This document shows positions 37,031 to 49,201 of a DNA stretch of 64,000 nt, piece after piece. Under the pieces are notes generated by a model. It saw only the letters and a program-made list of their open reading frames with translations. It did no database searches and was not told the DNA's origin. How positions within the stretch are numbered: position 1 is the stretch's first letter; each line of letters begins with the position of its first letter. The stretch is from Megascapheus bottae. Its lineage: Eukaryota; Chordata; Mammalia; Rodentia; Geomyidae. A program made the translations under genes and the position numbers. The stretch is from contig JANJXV010000101.1 of assembly GCA_024803745.1 (NCBI GenBank), positions 3,138,459 through 3,202,458 on the forward strand, given 5' to 3'.

Positions 37031-40000
37031 CCACATCCCCTGTCCCTCCACTTTTCCTGTCCACCCATCTCCTTTCCCCCTCATCTCCTGTCCCCTCCTC
37101 ATTCCTGTCCCCTCCCTTTCTCTTGTACCTTCCCATCTCCTGTCCATCTTGCTCTCCTGTCCCTCCTCATCTCCTCTAGCTCCTAATCTCCTTTCCCTTC
37201 CTAATCTCCTATCCCTTCTCATCTAATCTCCCTCCTCATCTCCTGTTTCTCCTAACATCCTATCCCTCTTCTACTCCTGTCCCTCCCATCTCCTATCCCT
37301 CCTCACCGCCTATCCCTCCCCATCTCCTTACCTTCCTCATCTCCTGTCCCTCCTCACCTCCTGTCCCTCCACATCTCCTGTTCCTTCTCATCTCCTTTCC
37401 CTCCTAATCTCCTGCCCTCCCCGTCTCCTGAACTTTCTAATCACCTATCCCTCCTCACAATCTGTAAACTCCCCATCTACACTCTCTCCCCATCTCCTGT
37501 GCCTCCCCATCTACTGTCCCTCCCCATTTCTTGTCCATCCTCATCCTGTCCTTTCCCCATCCTCGGCCTGTCCTCACCTCTTGAACCCTCCTCATCTCCT
37601 ATCCCTTGCAATCTCCTGTCCGTCCTTATCTGCTGTCCTCTCCTAATCTCCTGACCCTCCCCATGTCCTTTCCCTCCTCATCTCCTCTCCCTCCCCATGT
37701 CCTGTCCCTTCTCATCTCCTGTCCCTGCTCATCTCCTGTTTCTCCACATGACCAGTTACTCCTCCTCTCTTCTCCCCTCTCCATCTCCTTTCCCTCATCA
37801 CCTGTCCCCTCCCCACCTGTCCTTCCCCATCTCCTGTCCCTCCTCATCTCCTGTCCTTCATCATCTCTTCATGCTCCTCATCTCCTGTCTCCACCGCTTT
37901 TCCAGTCCCTCCTCACCGTCTGTAACCTCCACATATACTGTATCTCCCCATCTCCTGTCCCTCCTCTTCTCCTGACTTTCTCCATCTCCTGTCCCTCATC
38001 ACCTCCTGTCCCTCCTCATCACCTATGCCTACTCATCTCCTGTTCATCCTCATCTACTGTACCTCCCCATCTCCTGTCACCTCCACATCTCCTTTCCCTC
38101 CACCTCTCCTTTCCCTCCTCATCTCCTGTCTCTTCTCATCTCCTGTAACCTCCGCATCTCCTATCCCTCCTCGTCTCCTGTCCCTCCCCACCTCCTGTCC
38201 CTCCACATTTCCTGTCCTTCCCCATTTGCTCTCCTTCCTCATCTCATGTCTCCTCCCCATCTCCTTTCCCTCCACATCTACTGTCCCTCCTCATCTCCTG
38301 TCTTTCCACATCTCTTATTCCCTATTCATATCCTGTCCCATTCCCATCTCCTGAAACTCCCCATCTTCTTTACCTCCTCATCTCCTGCCCCCCTCTTCCC
38401 TGTCCCTCCACATCTCCTGTCCCTCCACATCTTCTCTCCCTCCTCATCTGCTGTCTACTCCACATCTCCTGTACCTCCTCATCTCCTGTACTCTTCATTA
38501 GCTGTCACTCCTCATCTCCTCTCCCCTCCCTATCTACTGTCCCTCCTCATCTCATATCCCCTATCCATCTCCTGTACATCCTCATAGCCTGTCCCCTCCC
38601 CATCTCCTGTCTCTTCCGCATCACTTGTCTCCTGCAATTTACTGTCCCTCCCCATCTCCTCTCTATCCTCGTCTACTCTCCACTCCTCATCTTTTGTCTA
38701 TCATCAACTCCTCTCCCCCCCTGCATCTCCTAGCCCCTCCTCATCTCCTGTCCTTCCCCTTGTCCTGTCCCTCCTCATCTCATTTCCCCCTCATCTCCTG
38801 TCCCCTCCTGATTCCTGTTCCCTCTATTCCATTTGTCCCTTCCCAACTTCTGTCCCTCCTCATCTCAAGTCCCTCCTCGTCTCCAGTCCCTCCACATTTT
38901 TGTCCCTCCTCATCTCCTGTCCCTCCCCATCTCCTGTCCCTCCCCAACTCCTCTACCTCCTCATCTCCTGTCTCCTCCCCATCTCTTCTCCCTCCAAATC
39001 TCCTGTCCCTCCTCATCTCCTGTACTCCTCATTACCTGTCACTCCTCATGTCCTCCCCCTCCCTATCTCCTGTCCCTCCTCTTCTCCTATCCCCTATCCA
39101 TCTCCTGTCCATCCTCATATCCTGTCCCCTCCCCATCTCCTGTATGGTCCGCATCACCTGTCTCCTCCAATTTACAGTCCCTCCACATCTTCTGTCTATC
39201 CTCATCTGCTCTCTCCTCCCCATCTTTTGTCCGGCTAATCTCCTCTCCCCCCCCCTTATCTCCTGTCCTCCTCATTCCTGTCCCCAGCCTTTCTCTAGTC
39301 CCTTCCCATCTCCTGTCCATCCTCCTCTCCTGTCCCTCCTCATCTCCTGTCCCTCCTCATCTCCTGTCCCTTCCTAATATCCTATCCTACTTCATCTCTT
39401 CTCCCTCTTCATCTCCTGTTGCTCCTCATATACTGTCCCTCCTCATCTCCTGTCCCTCCTCATCTCCTGTCCCTTCAAATATCCTCTCCCTCCTCATCTC
39501 CTTTCCCCCTCATCTCCTGTCGCCTCCTCATTCCTGTCCCAACCCTATCTCTAGTCCCTTCCCATCTCCTTTCCATCCTCCTCTCCTGTCCCTCCTCATC
39601 TCCTGCACCTCCTCATCTCCTGTCCCTTCCTAGTATCCTGTCCCTCCTCATCTCTTCTCGTTCCTCATCTACTGTTGCTCCTCATATCCTGCCCCTCCTC
39701 ATCTCCTGTCCCTGCACATCTCCTATCCCTCCTCATCTCCTCTACTCCTCATTACCTGTAACTTATCATCTCCACTCCCCTCCTTGCCCCTGTTCCTCCT
39801 CATCTCCTATCCCCTGTCCATCTCCTGTCTATCCTCATACTCTGTGCCCTCCCCATCTCATGTCTCCTCCGCATCACCTGTCTTCTCCAATTTACTTTCC
39901 CTCCCCATCTCATGTGTATCCTCATCGACACTCCCCTCCCCATCTTTTGTCCGTTCTCATCTTCTCTCTGCCCCTCATCTACTGTCCCCTCCTCATCTCC

Positions 40001-43000
40001 TGTCCCTTCCCTTGTCCTGTCCCTCCTCATCTCAGTTCCCCCTCATCTTCTGTCCCCTCCTCATCTCCTGTCCCTTCCTCATCCCTTGACCCTCCTCATC
40101 TCCTCTCCCTCCTCATCTCCTGTCCCTCCTCATCTCCTATCCCTCACCATCTCCTTTCCCTTCCCATCTCCTGTCCCTCCTCATCACCAGTCCCTCCACA
40201 TCTCCCGTCCCTCCCCATCTCCTGTCACTCCACATCACCTGTCTCCTCCCATATTTTTCCCTCCATATCTCCGGTCCGAAATCCTCTCCAGTCCCTCAAC
40301 CTCTTCTGTGCCTCCTCCTCTCCTGTCCCCTCCGTGTCTCCTGTTCCTCCCCATTTCCTTTCCCTCCTCATCTCCTCTCCCTCCCCATGTCCTATCTCTT
40401 CCCATCTCCTGCCATCCTCATCTCCTGTCCCCCTCATCTCCTGGCCCCTCCTCATTCCTGTGCCCTCCCTTCTCTTCTCCCTCCCCGTCTCCTGTCACTC
40501 CTCCTGTCTTCTCCCCTCCCTAGCTCCTGTCCTTCCTCCTCTCCTATCCCCTATCCATCTCCTGTTCATCCTCATATCCCATCCCTTCCCGATCTCCTGG
40601 CTCCTCTGCTTCACCTGTCTCCTCCAATTCACTGTCCTTCCCCACCTCCTGTCTATCCTCATCTACACTCAACTCCCCATCTTTTATTCGTCCACATCTC
40701 CTCTTCCCCCGGTCATCTACTGTCCCCTCCTCATCTCTTGTCCCTTCCGATCTCCTGTCCCTCCTCCTCTTCTGTTCCACCTCATCTCCTGTCCCTTCCT
40801 CATCTCATGACTCTCCTCATCTCCTGTCCCTCCTCATCTCCTGTTTCTCCTCATATGAAGTCCCTCCTCATCTCCAGTCTCCTTCGCATCACCTGTCCCC
40901 TCCTCATCTCGGTCCCTCCCCATTTCCTGTCCATCCTCATCTCCTGTCCCTTCCCCATTCTCTGTCCATCCTCATCTCCTGTCCCTTCCCCATTCTCTGT
41001 CCATCCTCATCTACTGTGGTTTCCCTATCCTCTGTCCGTCCTCATTTCCTGTCTTCTCCTCATCTTCTCTCCCATCCTCTTATCCTGTTCCTCCCAAATT
41101 CCTGAACCCTCCTCATCTCTTATCTCTCCCAATTTCTTGCCCATCCTCAACTGCTGTCCCCTCCTCATCTCGTGTCCCTCCTCATCTCATGTCCCTTCCT
41201 AATATCCTGTCCCTCTTCATCTCTTATCCCTCCTCTTCTCCTGTTGCTCCTCATATCCTGCCCCTCCTCATCTTCTGTCCCACCACATCTCATCTCCCTC
41301 CACATCTCCTATCCCTCCTCATCTCATGTACTCCTCATTACCTATCACTCCTCACTTCCACTCCCCTCCTTGCTCCTGTCCCTCCTCATCTCCTATCACA
41401 TGTCCATCTCCTGTCCATCCTCATACTCTGTCCCCTCCCCATCTCCTCTCTCCTCCGCATCACCTGTCTTCTCCAATTTACTGTCCCTCCTCATCTCCTC
41501 TTTCCCCTCATATCCTGTCCCTCCTCATCTCCACTCTCCTCAGCATCACCTGTCCCCTCCTCATCTGCTGTCCCTCCCCATTTCCTGTCCATCCTCATCT
41601 CCTGTCCCTTCCCCTCCTCTGTCTGTCCTCATCTCCTCTCCTTTCCCTATATGCTGTCCGTCCTCATTTCCTGTTCCGTCCTCATCTTCTATCCCATCCT
41701 CATATTCTTTCCCGTGCAATTTCCTGTCCACTCCTCTTCTGCTGTCCCTCCCAGTTTCCTGTCCTTCCTCGGCTGTTGTCCCGTACTCATCTCCTGTCCC
41801 CTCCTCATCCCTTGACCCTCCCCATGTCCTGTCAAACATCATCTCCTCTCCCTCACAATGACCTGTCCCCTTTTATATCCTTTCCCCATTGTATCCTGTC
41901 CCCTCCTCATTCCTGTCCCATCCCTTTCTCTTCTCCATTCCCATCTCCTGTCCATCCTCCTCTCCTGTCCCATCTCATTTCCTGTCCCTCCTCATCTCCT
42001 CTCCCTCCTCATCTCCTGTCCCTCCTCATCTCTTCTCCCTCCTCATCTCCTGTCCCTCCTCATATCCTGTCCCTCCACATCTCCTGTCTCTCCTCATCTC
42101 CTATCCCTCATCATCTCCTTTCCCTCCTCATCTCCTGTCCCTCCTCTTCTCCTGTCCCTCCCCATCTCCTGTCCCTCCACATCACCTGTCTCTTCCCCAT
42201 CTCCTTCCCTCCACATCTCCTGTTCCTCCTAATCTCCTGTATTCCTCAATACCTGTCACCCCTCATCTCCTCTCCCCTCACTATCTCCTGTCCCTCCTGC
42301 TCTCCTATCTCGATCCACCCCTGTCCATCCTCATGTCCTGTCCCCTCCCCCATCTCCGGTCTCCTCCCAATCACCTGTCTCCTCCAATTTACTGTCCCTC
42401 TCCACCTACTGTCTATCCTTATCTAATCTCCACTCCCCATCTTTTCTCCATCCTTATCTCCTCTCCCTCCCCATCTCTCTTGTCCCCTACTCATCTCCTG
42501 TCCCTTCCCTTCTCCTGTCCCTCCTCATCTCATTTCCCCCTCATCTCCTCTCCCCTCTCATTGCTGTTCCCTCCTTTCTCTTATCCCTTCCCATCACCTG
42601 TCTCTCTTCCTGTCCTGACCCCCTCATCTCCTGTCCCCCCTCATCTCCTCTTCCCTCCTCCTCTCCTGTCCCTCCTCATCTCCTGTCCCTCCATATCTCC
42701 TGTTCCTCCTCCTCTCCTGTCCCTCCTCCTCTTCTGTCCCTACTCATCTCCAGTCCCCTCCCTGTCTCCAGTTCCTCCCGATTTCCTCTAACTCTTCATC
42801 TCCTGTCTCTCCTCATTACCATTCACTCCTCATCTCTACTCCCCTTCTGATCAGCTGTCTCTTCCCCATCTCCTCTCCTTCTCCATCTCATGTCCCTCCT
42901 CATCTCCTGTCCTTCATCATCTATTGTTCCTCCATGTCTCCTGTCTCTTACGCTTCTCCTGTCCCTCCTCACCTTCTGTAAACTCACCATCTACTCTATC

Positions 43001-43268
43001 TCCCCCTCTCCTGTCCCTCCTCTTCTCCTGTCCCTCCCCATCTCCTGTCCATACCCATCTCCTCTTCCCCCTCATCTCCTGTCCCTCATCATGTCCTGTT
43101 TGTTCATTTCCGGTCCCTCCCTATCTCCTCTCTCCTCCCAGTCTCCTGATCCCTCTTCATCTCCTGTCCGTCATGATCTCCTGTTTGTCCTTATCTCCGG
43201 TCCCTCCCCATCTACTGTCCTCTCCTCGTCTCCTGACCCCTCCTCATCTCCTATTCCTGCTAGTGTCC

Positions 43269-43800
43269 AGTCCCACCATCTCCTGTCCATCCTCAAATAC
43301 TTTCCCTCCTCATGTCCTGATCCATCCTTATCTCCTGTCCTTCCCCATCGCCTGCCCCTACCCATCTCTTGTCACCTCCACATCTGCTTCTCCCCCCCAC
43401 CGCTCCTGTCCCTTCTCATTTCCTGTCCCTCCTCATCTCCTCTTCCCTCCTCATCTCCTGTCCCTCCAAATCTCCTGTCCGCCCTCATCTCCTGTACCTC
43501 CTCATCTCCTTTCCCTCCCCATCTCCTTTCTCTCCTCATCTCCGGTCTCTCCTCATCTCCTGACCTTTCTAATCAAATACCCTTCCTCACCCTCGGTAAC
43601 CTCATCATCTACTCTCTCTCCCCATCTCCTGTCCCTCCCCTTCCACTGTCCCTCCGCATTTCCTGTACATCTTCATCTCCTCTCTCTTCCCCATCCGTTG
43701 TTCATCCTCATCTCTTGTGCTTTCCCCATCATCTATCCGTCCTCATTCCCTGTCCCCTCCTCATCTTCTGTCCTATCCCCATGTCCTGACCCTCCCAATT
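43269..43800 (+). repeat. Satellite segment paired with 1-1070
   Basis: Starts with the same 'agtcccaccatctcctgtc' sequence as position 1 of the window and keeps the same unusual variants ('cctcaaatactttccc', 'ctaatcaaatac', 'gtaacctcatcatctac', 'ctgtcctatcc'). The left copy is longer internally, so indels separate the two. Confidence 0.8.
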
Positions 43801-43992
43801 TTCTGTCCCCTCCTCATCTCCTGACCCTCCCAATTTCCTTTCCCCCCTCTTCTGATCTCCCCTCCTCATCCATCGACCCTCCCCATATCCAGTCCCTCCT
43901 CATCTCCTCTCCCTCTCCATGTCCTGTCCCTCCTCATCTCTTTTCACCCTCATCTCCTGTTCCTTCCTCATTCCTTTCCCCTCCCTTTCTCT

Positions 43993-45252
43993 TTTTTTAT
44001 TTTTATTTTTTATTTTTATTGTAATTAGTAAAAGGGTTACATGATATTTGCCAGATAGAAGGTGCGTTAATTCACATACATTGATACACTTTCACATGTC
44101 TTGGTACCCGTTTCCCTCCCCCCCCACACCCCCCACCCGTCTTGGTTTTCCCCCCTTCCCTATCAAATTTCAAATATTCAAATACAAATAAATTCAATAT
44201 ATCAGATAACAAAGTGAGATACTATACCAATATGAGATAACAAGGGACAGCAAAGGAGATGAGAGACAACATAGTACATTAAGGACAACAATCATTCATT
44301 ATATGGCTTTTGTTTCACTATCCTGGAGGTCCTTTTAATTAGCTTCACATTATATGTCCTTATGTATCAAGATTTTGCTCTATTGCAAATCTCTGCTAGT
44401 AGAGCCCAAGGTTTCTACTGATTATGACGAATGAGGGAAACCATTGAGCCTAAGTTCCTTTGAGTCTGGCTTACTTCACTTAATATGATTTTTTCTAAGT
44501 CTTTCCATTTCCTAACAAATGGGGCGATGTCATTCTTTCTGACAGCAGCCTAGAATTCCATTGTGTACAAATACCACAACTTGTTGATCCACTCATCAAC
44601 TGAGGGACATCTAGGTTGGTTCCATATCTTTGCTATGGTGAATAGTGCTGCAATGAACATGGTTGTGCTAGTGCGTTTAGTATGTCCTTGTTTCTGGATG
44701 GTTGGGTAAATGCCAAGTAGTGGAATTGCTGGGTCATAGGGGAGTTCTATGTTTAACCTTTTGAGGCACTGCCACACTGCTTTCCATAGTGGTTGGACGA
44801 GTTTGCACTCCCACCAATAGTGTAGTAGTGATCCCTCCTGGCCACATCCCCTCCAGCATCTGTTGTCATTCGTTTTCCTGATCCTGGCCATTCTAGCTGG
44901 AGTGAGGTGGAATCTTAGAGTTGTTTTGATTTGCATTTCTTTTATGACCAGAGATGTTGAGCATTTCTTCATGTGTCTATAGGCCATTTTTGTTTCTTCT
45001 TCAGAGAAGACTCTCTTTAAGTCTTTGGCCCATTTTTTAATGGGATGGTTGTTACTTTGGAGGTTAGTTTTGGAGTGATTCAATTTTTTGAGTTGTTGAT
45101 ATATTTTAGATATGAGGCCTTTGTCCGTTGTTTGGTTGGTGAAGATCTTCTCCCACTCTGTAGGCTTCCTGATTAGTTTACTAGCTATGTCCTTTGCCAT
45201 ACAAAAGCTCTGCAGTTTAATGCAGTCCCACTTATCCAGCCTTTCTCTGATT
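43993..45252 (-). mobile_element. L1: 5'-truncated LINE-1, C-terminal ORF2 plus 3' UTR
   Basis: The left edge is a TTTTTA-rich poly-A tail read from the other strand. The 3' UTR follows, with G-rich minus-strand runs at about 44113-44155, then ORF2 from its stop at 44415-44417 up to truncation near 45252. A 9-bp CCTTTCTCT occurs at 43984-43992 and 45240-45248 and could be a target duplication. The right-hand copy, however, also reads as in-frame ORF2, so the exact right boundary is uncertain by about 15 bases. This is the longest L1 3' end in the window. Confidence 0.93.
44415..45252 (-). pseudogene. L1 ORF2 C-terminal domain fragment
   Basis: The C-terminal part of the L1 reverse-transcriptase protein. 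It contains the Cys-rich segment expected there ([18 protein letters not shown], a CX3CX7HX4C-type arrangement) followed by ELPYDPAIPLLGIYP. The frame is open from the truncation point to an in-frame TAG at 44550-44552 just after YTMEF. The frame then remains open to the family's own stop at 44415-44417. Because the equivalent codon in L1 copy 2 is TGT, the TAG looks like a private nonsense mutation. The fragment has no start, endonuclease or RT core and cannot be functional. Confidence 0.92.
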
Positions 45253-46043
45253 TGTCCTGTCCTTCCTCATCACCTCTCCCTCCTCATTTCCTGTACCTCC
45301 TCATCTCCTGTTTCTCCTGATCTCCTGTCCCTACTCCTCTCCTGTTCCTCCTCATCTGGCCCCCTCATCAAGTGTTACCTCCTCATTTCCTGTACCTCCT
45401 CATCTCCTGTTTCTCCTCATATCCTGTCCCTCCTCATTTCCAATCTCCTCCGCATCACCTGTCCCGTACCATCTATTGTCCATCGTCATCTCCTGTCCCT
45501 TCCCCATCCTCTGTCTCTCCTCATCTCCTGTCCCTTCCTCATCTCCTATCCCACCGCATGTCTTGTCCCTGCCCATCTGCTGTCTCTCCCCATCTACTTT
45601 CCCTCCTCATCTCCTGTCCCCTCCTCTTCTCCTGTCCCACCTCATCTCCTGACCTCCTCATCTGCTGTCCTCCCACAGTTCCAGTCCCTCTTCATCTCCT
45701 GTCCCTCCATATCTCCTTTCCCTCCTCCTCTTCCGACTCTCCTCAACTCCAGTCCCCTCCCCTGCTCCTGTTCCTCCCCATTTCCTGTCACTCCTCATCT
45801 CCTATGCCTCCGCATTTCCTGTCCCTCCGATTCTCCTGTCTCTCCTCATTACCAGTCACTCCTCACCTCCACTCCTCTCCCCATCTGCTGTACCTTACCC
45901 ATCTCCTGTCCTTCTCCATCTCCTGTCCCTCCTCCTCTCCTGACCTTCATCAACTCTTGTTCCTCCCCATTTCCTGTCTCCTCCGCTTCTCCTGTCCCTC
46001 CTCACCCTCTATAAACTCACCATCTACTGTATCTCCCCCTCTC
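45253..46043 (+). repeat. 17-bp pyrimidine-rich satellite, block 4
   Basis: Same family and orientation. It ends inside a 'C' cassette at 'ctgtatctccccctctc', where the provirus inserted. The matching cassette continues on the far side of the provirus at 55052. Confidence 0.95.
46038..46043. repeat. Left 6-bp target duplication of the provirus
   Basis: CCTCTC is identical to 55052-55057. Six bases is the usual duplication size for class II (betaretrovirus-like) integrases. Confidence 0.95.
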
Positions 46044-46363
46044 TGCCGGGGCCAACCGGCAGCAAACCAGGGTTCGCAGATTGGGGTTCCTGAAATAGGG
46101 GACAAGGACTAGGAAGAAAAAGAAGAGAGACAGACACACTAGGTCCGGGATGTCCGCAGTCCAGGCAAAGACTGACTAGACTGCCGCGTTTATTTTCCCC
46201 TCCCCCTTCTTCCCTCCTCCTCTCCCAGGCAACCTCCAGGTGTTACATTCATATGGTAATTCTCAGGTCATTTACATAGAATAGGGCCAGAAAGCAATAA
46301 GACAATATAGCCATCGTCTGATGCAAGTCAAGGTACAGTTTGATTCCACTCTGGCTCCCAACA
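46044..46363 (-). repeat. 3' LTR of the provirus (320 bp)
   Basis: The terminal bases are TG...CA on either strand; the LTR reads TGTTGGGAGCC from 46363 leftward. It keeps a canonical AATAAA on the minus strand (46189-46194). It is identical to the 5' LTR except at 46186 and 46190. Confidence 0.97.
46189..46194 (-). terminator. Polyadenylation signal AATAAA in the 3' LTR
   Basis: TTTATT on +, so AATAAA on the proviral strand. It is the only AATAAA in the LTR and would define the R/U5 boundary downstream. The corresponding hexamer in the 5' LTR is AATACA. Confidence 0.85.
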
Positions 46364-46365
46364 TG

Positions 46366-46378
46366 TCCCCCGTTTTTT
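46366..46378 (-). other. Polypurine tract (plus-strand primer site)
   Basis: The minus strand reads AAAAAACGGGGGA and ends two bases before the 3' LTR, the expected place for the RNase H-resistant primer that starts plus-strand DNA synthesis. One C interrupts the purine run. Confidence 0.85.
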
Positions 46379-46423
46379 ATTTTAAAAGAAACACAAGTGC
46401 AATTTTTACTCTTTTCTATACCC

Positions 46424-46558
46424 CTAATTTATCCTGTCACATTTTCCAAAAATGACTTTGGTCCCTTGGTCCAACGGGGATTTGATGGGCGGAGATTCAA
46501 CTTCCATGACTTCTTCAAGCTGACTCAGGGGCGCCGTCTCCACGCTTGACCAGGGACC
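46424..46558 (-). other. Short 3' open frame behind an acceptor-like AG
   Basis: 44 codons plus stop (TAG at 46424-46426), read GPWSSVETAPLSQ... The frame is closed immediately upstream by TAA (46559-46561). The minus strand just before it reads cttcttaag/gtccctgg, which resembles a 3' splice site. Retroviruses of this class make small regulatory proteins from a 5' exon spliced to a short 3' exon, so this could be a 3' accessory exon. No homology is recognised, and chance is a fair alternative. Confidence 0.3.
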
Positions 46559-47097
46559 TTAAGAAGCCTAGCCTGCTTTATCAAGGGGTTGCAAGGATTA
46601 GACACCAGGAACAACAATCTACTCCAAACTAGAAATCATACTTGACATTCAACAACTGCACAAACCATCCTTGGCCACAACAGCGCAGCCTACCTAGCAC
46701 CCATTTGCAAAGGCTTTTTCTTGATTGTCTGGGGAACTAAATTTCTGCAACCTTAACAATGCTTCAGTTGTAAGATCTAAACAGATTAATAGAGACACAA
46801 GCTTCAGATCCACAAACTTTTCCTGAATTTGTGGCTGGTGTCAAAAATAAAAAAATTCGCTCAATTAGGACTTTAAACTACCCACTATCACAGAAGATTG
46901 ACAAGTTCCTGCCCAGTTATGAAAGGCACGAGCATTAGTAAGGCATGCTTACAAACTATTCTATGACCTCCCGGCTCTGATTAATTTGAATGGCCAAGCA
47001 CAAGTGACTCTAAGATCTGACACCATCTCTGCCATCTAAGCAGAGGCTTTCCTGTCCCAGTAGTGTCTCTCCACACAGGGATAAACATCCCATTGGC

Positions 47098-47271
47098 AAT
47101 TCACTTTGTTGGTTGCTGGATTTGAACTCAGGGTCTGGGCGCTGTCTCTCAGCTCTCCAGCTCAAGGCTAGCGCCCTGCCACTGTGAGTCCCGAGCTTGG
47201 TGCTTGTGTGCTTCCCCCCAGCTTTTCAGCTCAGAGCTAGCACTCTGCCACTTCGAGCTCCAAAGCAACTC
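47098..47271 (-). mobile_element. Dimeric tRNA-related SINE-like segment
   Basis: On the minus strand two related arms follow one another. Each contains a 'gtggcag(a/g)g(t/c)gctag' core followed by 'gagctgaaaagctg' or 'gagctggagagctg'. The second arm ends with a box-B-like GAGTTCAAATCC (47118-47129). This resembles rodent ID/tRNA-type composite SINEs. It lies inside the provirus on the same strand as the provirus. No A-rich tail or target duplication was identified. Confidence 0.6.
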
Positions 47272-49054
47272 TGTCCCAGCATCCTGCTGGCAGATTAGAC
47301 ACCACAGTCTCACAGGGACTTTGCTTTGCCCGGGCAGGCTCAAAACTGTGGCTTTCAGATCAATGAGTCTACAAAAGGCCACTTTAGTCCAATTAGAAGC
47401 AACAAGGTGGTCAATACAGAAATAGTCTCTAAGCATGATCTTACCTGGAACTTGGTGAGGGCCAAACTTACATCTGAATGAGGATCTGCTGTCCTTCTCC
47501 ATGGGCCTTCTGGAGATTGCTATAAAGTAACTTACAAGAGTAAGCTGAAATAGCAATTAAGCAACCATTTTGATAGTCCCAATTTTCCTTGTTTCTTTTT
47601 TTGAAACAAAGCTTTAGGACAACTTTACTTTTAAATTTTGTTCAGAAATGGTTTCTAATTTTCTTTAAAACTTTTACACTTTTTAACTTAAACTCTTAAC
47701 ACTTTGGTCTTTATTTGCATTTGAAAAACCTTTAAGGCTAAAGGAATTCCCTTTGCCTCCAGGCCCTCTAAGGCTCAAGGCACTCCTCTTGCCTTTTAGA
47801 AAAAAGGGCTCTTTTGCAGTTTAGATTACTGTCTAGAACTCCAACAACAGTTTAAACTCAAATAACAGTTTTTCCCTAATTCAAGAACTATAGACATCAG
47901 TGCACCAAAAGTCTAAGTCTGGACTTAGTTTCCTCTCCTTTTTTTAAAATACACCCAAAAGCATGGAGATAAACCTTTAAACATTCCTTTAAAATACTAA
48001 TCACATTATCCACATTTTACCATCAGATTTCTAGTGTCAGTTTGCAAGAAAGGACAGGCAAAATTTCTGACGTTAATGAACAATTTTACATTTAAATTTC
48101 TAATACATGTTTCCAAACTTTAACTTAAAGTAATAAATCCCAAATTCCCTAACACCTCTGTGCTGAACAGGATACAATGTTTACAATGTAAACAGCTGTA
48201 TGTATTGCAATACCAGATTTTTTAAAATGCGGATTTCAGGATCTTTAGAAAAATACTTTTTACCAGTTTTTCTTTAAAACAATGCAATAATACTTTTAAG
48301 ACATAGGAAACATTCAAGCATAATAATTTTCTTGAAATTTAGACTTAGATTTACCCAATTACCTTTGTTTCAAATGAGTTCAACCATTGTTTTATACAGT
48401 ATGCTGACAATTTAACCTTGAACATGTTCACTCACTCATTCACACACATTCATACTCAAAGATCATAAAGTGCGCAAAATTAATATTGGCCGTTCGTTTT
48501 CTGGAAGTTTGTTTCAAGAGAGTTTTGCCAATTTTACTCTTACAGGTGAGAACCAGGTTCAAAACAAAACTTCTTGCAAGGCAACTTAGCTGGAATTTAT
48601 TTTTCCAGGGCTTGTCACAACTGCAGACATGGGGGAGCGGCCATACTAGGCCCAGAAATGTTCAAATAAATAACAAGGATGTGTGCTTGAGTACGCACAG
48701 AAAAACCATAAGGATCCATACTTAGAAATGGTACCAATTTTAAAGACAAAACTGGACAAGAAAAAATATGTAACACGAACAAGACAGAGAAACGGAGACT
48801 TTTAAATAATCAGACATTGACATATAACAAGAAAATTGGACTCAATCAGATACACTTAACACAAAAAACATGAGCTCAAATGAATGTTTTCACCAAACAG
48901 TTATTTTTAGATTTAGACATGTCTTGCTGGTGGGACTCTCAGGTATGCCTTGATATTGACAAGAAACTCAGAAGGGGAAGGGGGGTCAAGGCGTCCCTTG
49001 ACCACCCAGGCCTCTGTTTTAGGCCCACAGTGCACCTTTTCAAACAAACAAACA

Positions 49055-49103
49055 AAAATAAAATAAAATAAAATAAAATAAAATAAAATAAAATAAAATA
49101 AAA
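49055..49103 (+). repeat. (AAAAT)n microsatellite
   Basis: About nine to ten copies of AAAAT, preceded by (AAAC)n at 49042-49054. It reads as (ATTTT)n on the proviral strand. Confidence 0.95.
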
Positions 49104-49140
49104 CGCTGACATACAAGGGGGTCGGCCGACTTCTACTTAC

Positions 49141-49201
49141 CTCTGGAGGCCTTTGCTTTTCACCTGGGCATCTTTTACAAAAAAGGTTATTAAGAAGAGG
49201 G
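49141..49201 (-). other. Candidate 61-nt exon with consensus splice signals
   Basis: The minus strand shows tttgtctttaccag (3' splice site with a pyrimidine tract) just before 49201, and AGAG/GTAAGT, a perfect 5' splice site core (GT at 49139-49140), right after 49141. The signals are visible; splicing is not demonstrated. The segment lies just downstream of the env-like start, within non-env sequence. Confidence 0.4.

Larger units (their letters stand above)
15788..43992 (+). repeat. 17-bp pyrimidine-rich satellite, block 3 (28.2 kb)
   Basis: The longest uninterrupted satellite stretch, one orientation throughout, with no gene, RNA gene or mobile element recognised. It contains many copies of three long variant cassettes (the 'gacctttctaatca', 'ccaatttactgtcc' and 'tcattaccagtcactcc' landmarks), spaced irregularly about 0.4-1.5 kb apart. 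It also contains nested local duplications at 32900-34800. The minus strand is correspondingly purine-rich (AGGAG/GGGAC). Confidence 0.95.

Noticed and set aside
45240..45248. CCTTTCTCT as a firm target duplication of L1 copy 3 (with 43984-43992)
   Set aside because: The right copy also reads in frame as L1 ORF2 (RERLDKWDC), so the 9-base match may be chance in pyrimidine-rich DNA. Kept only as a possibility.
47149..47556. 135-codon minus-strand frame in the proviral 3' region as an env or accessory gene
   Set aside because: Its C-terminal half is translated SINE sequence (SSKWQSASSELKSW, DSQWQGASLELES), and there is no signal peptide or envelope feature.
49055..49103. (AAAAT)n tract as the poly-A tail of a retrotransposon
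   Set aside because: No L1 or SINE body was recognised directly upstream on the + strand and no target duplication was found, so it is listed only as a microsatellite.
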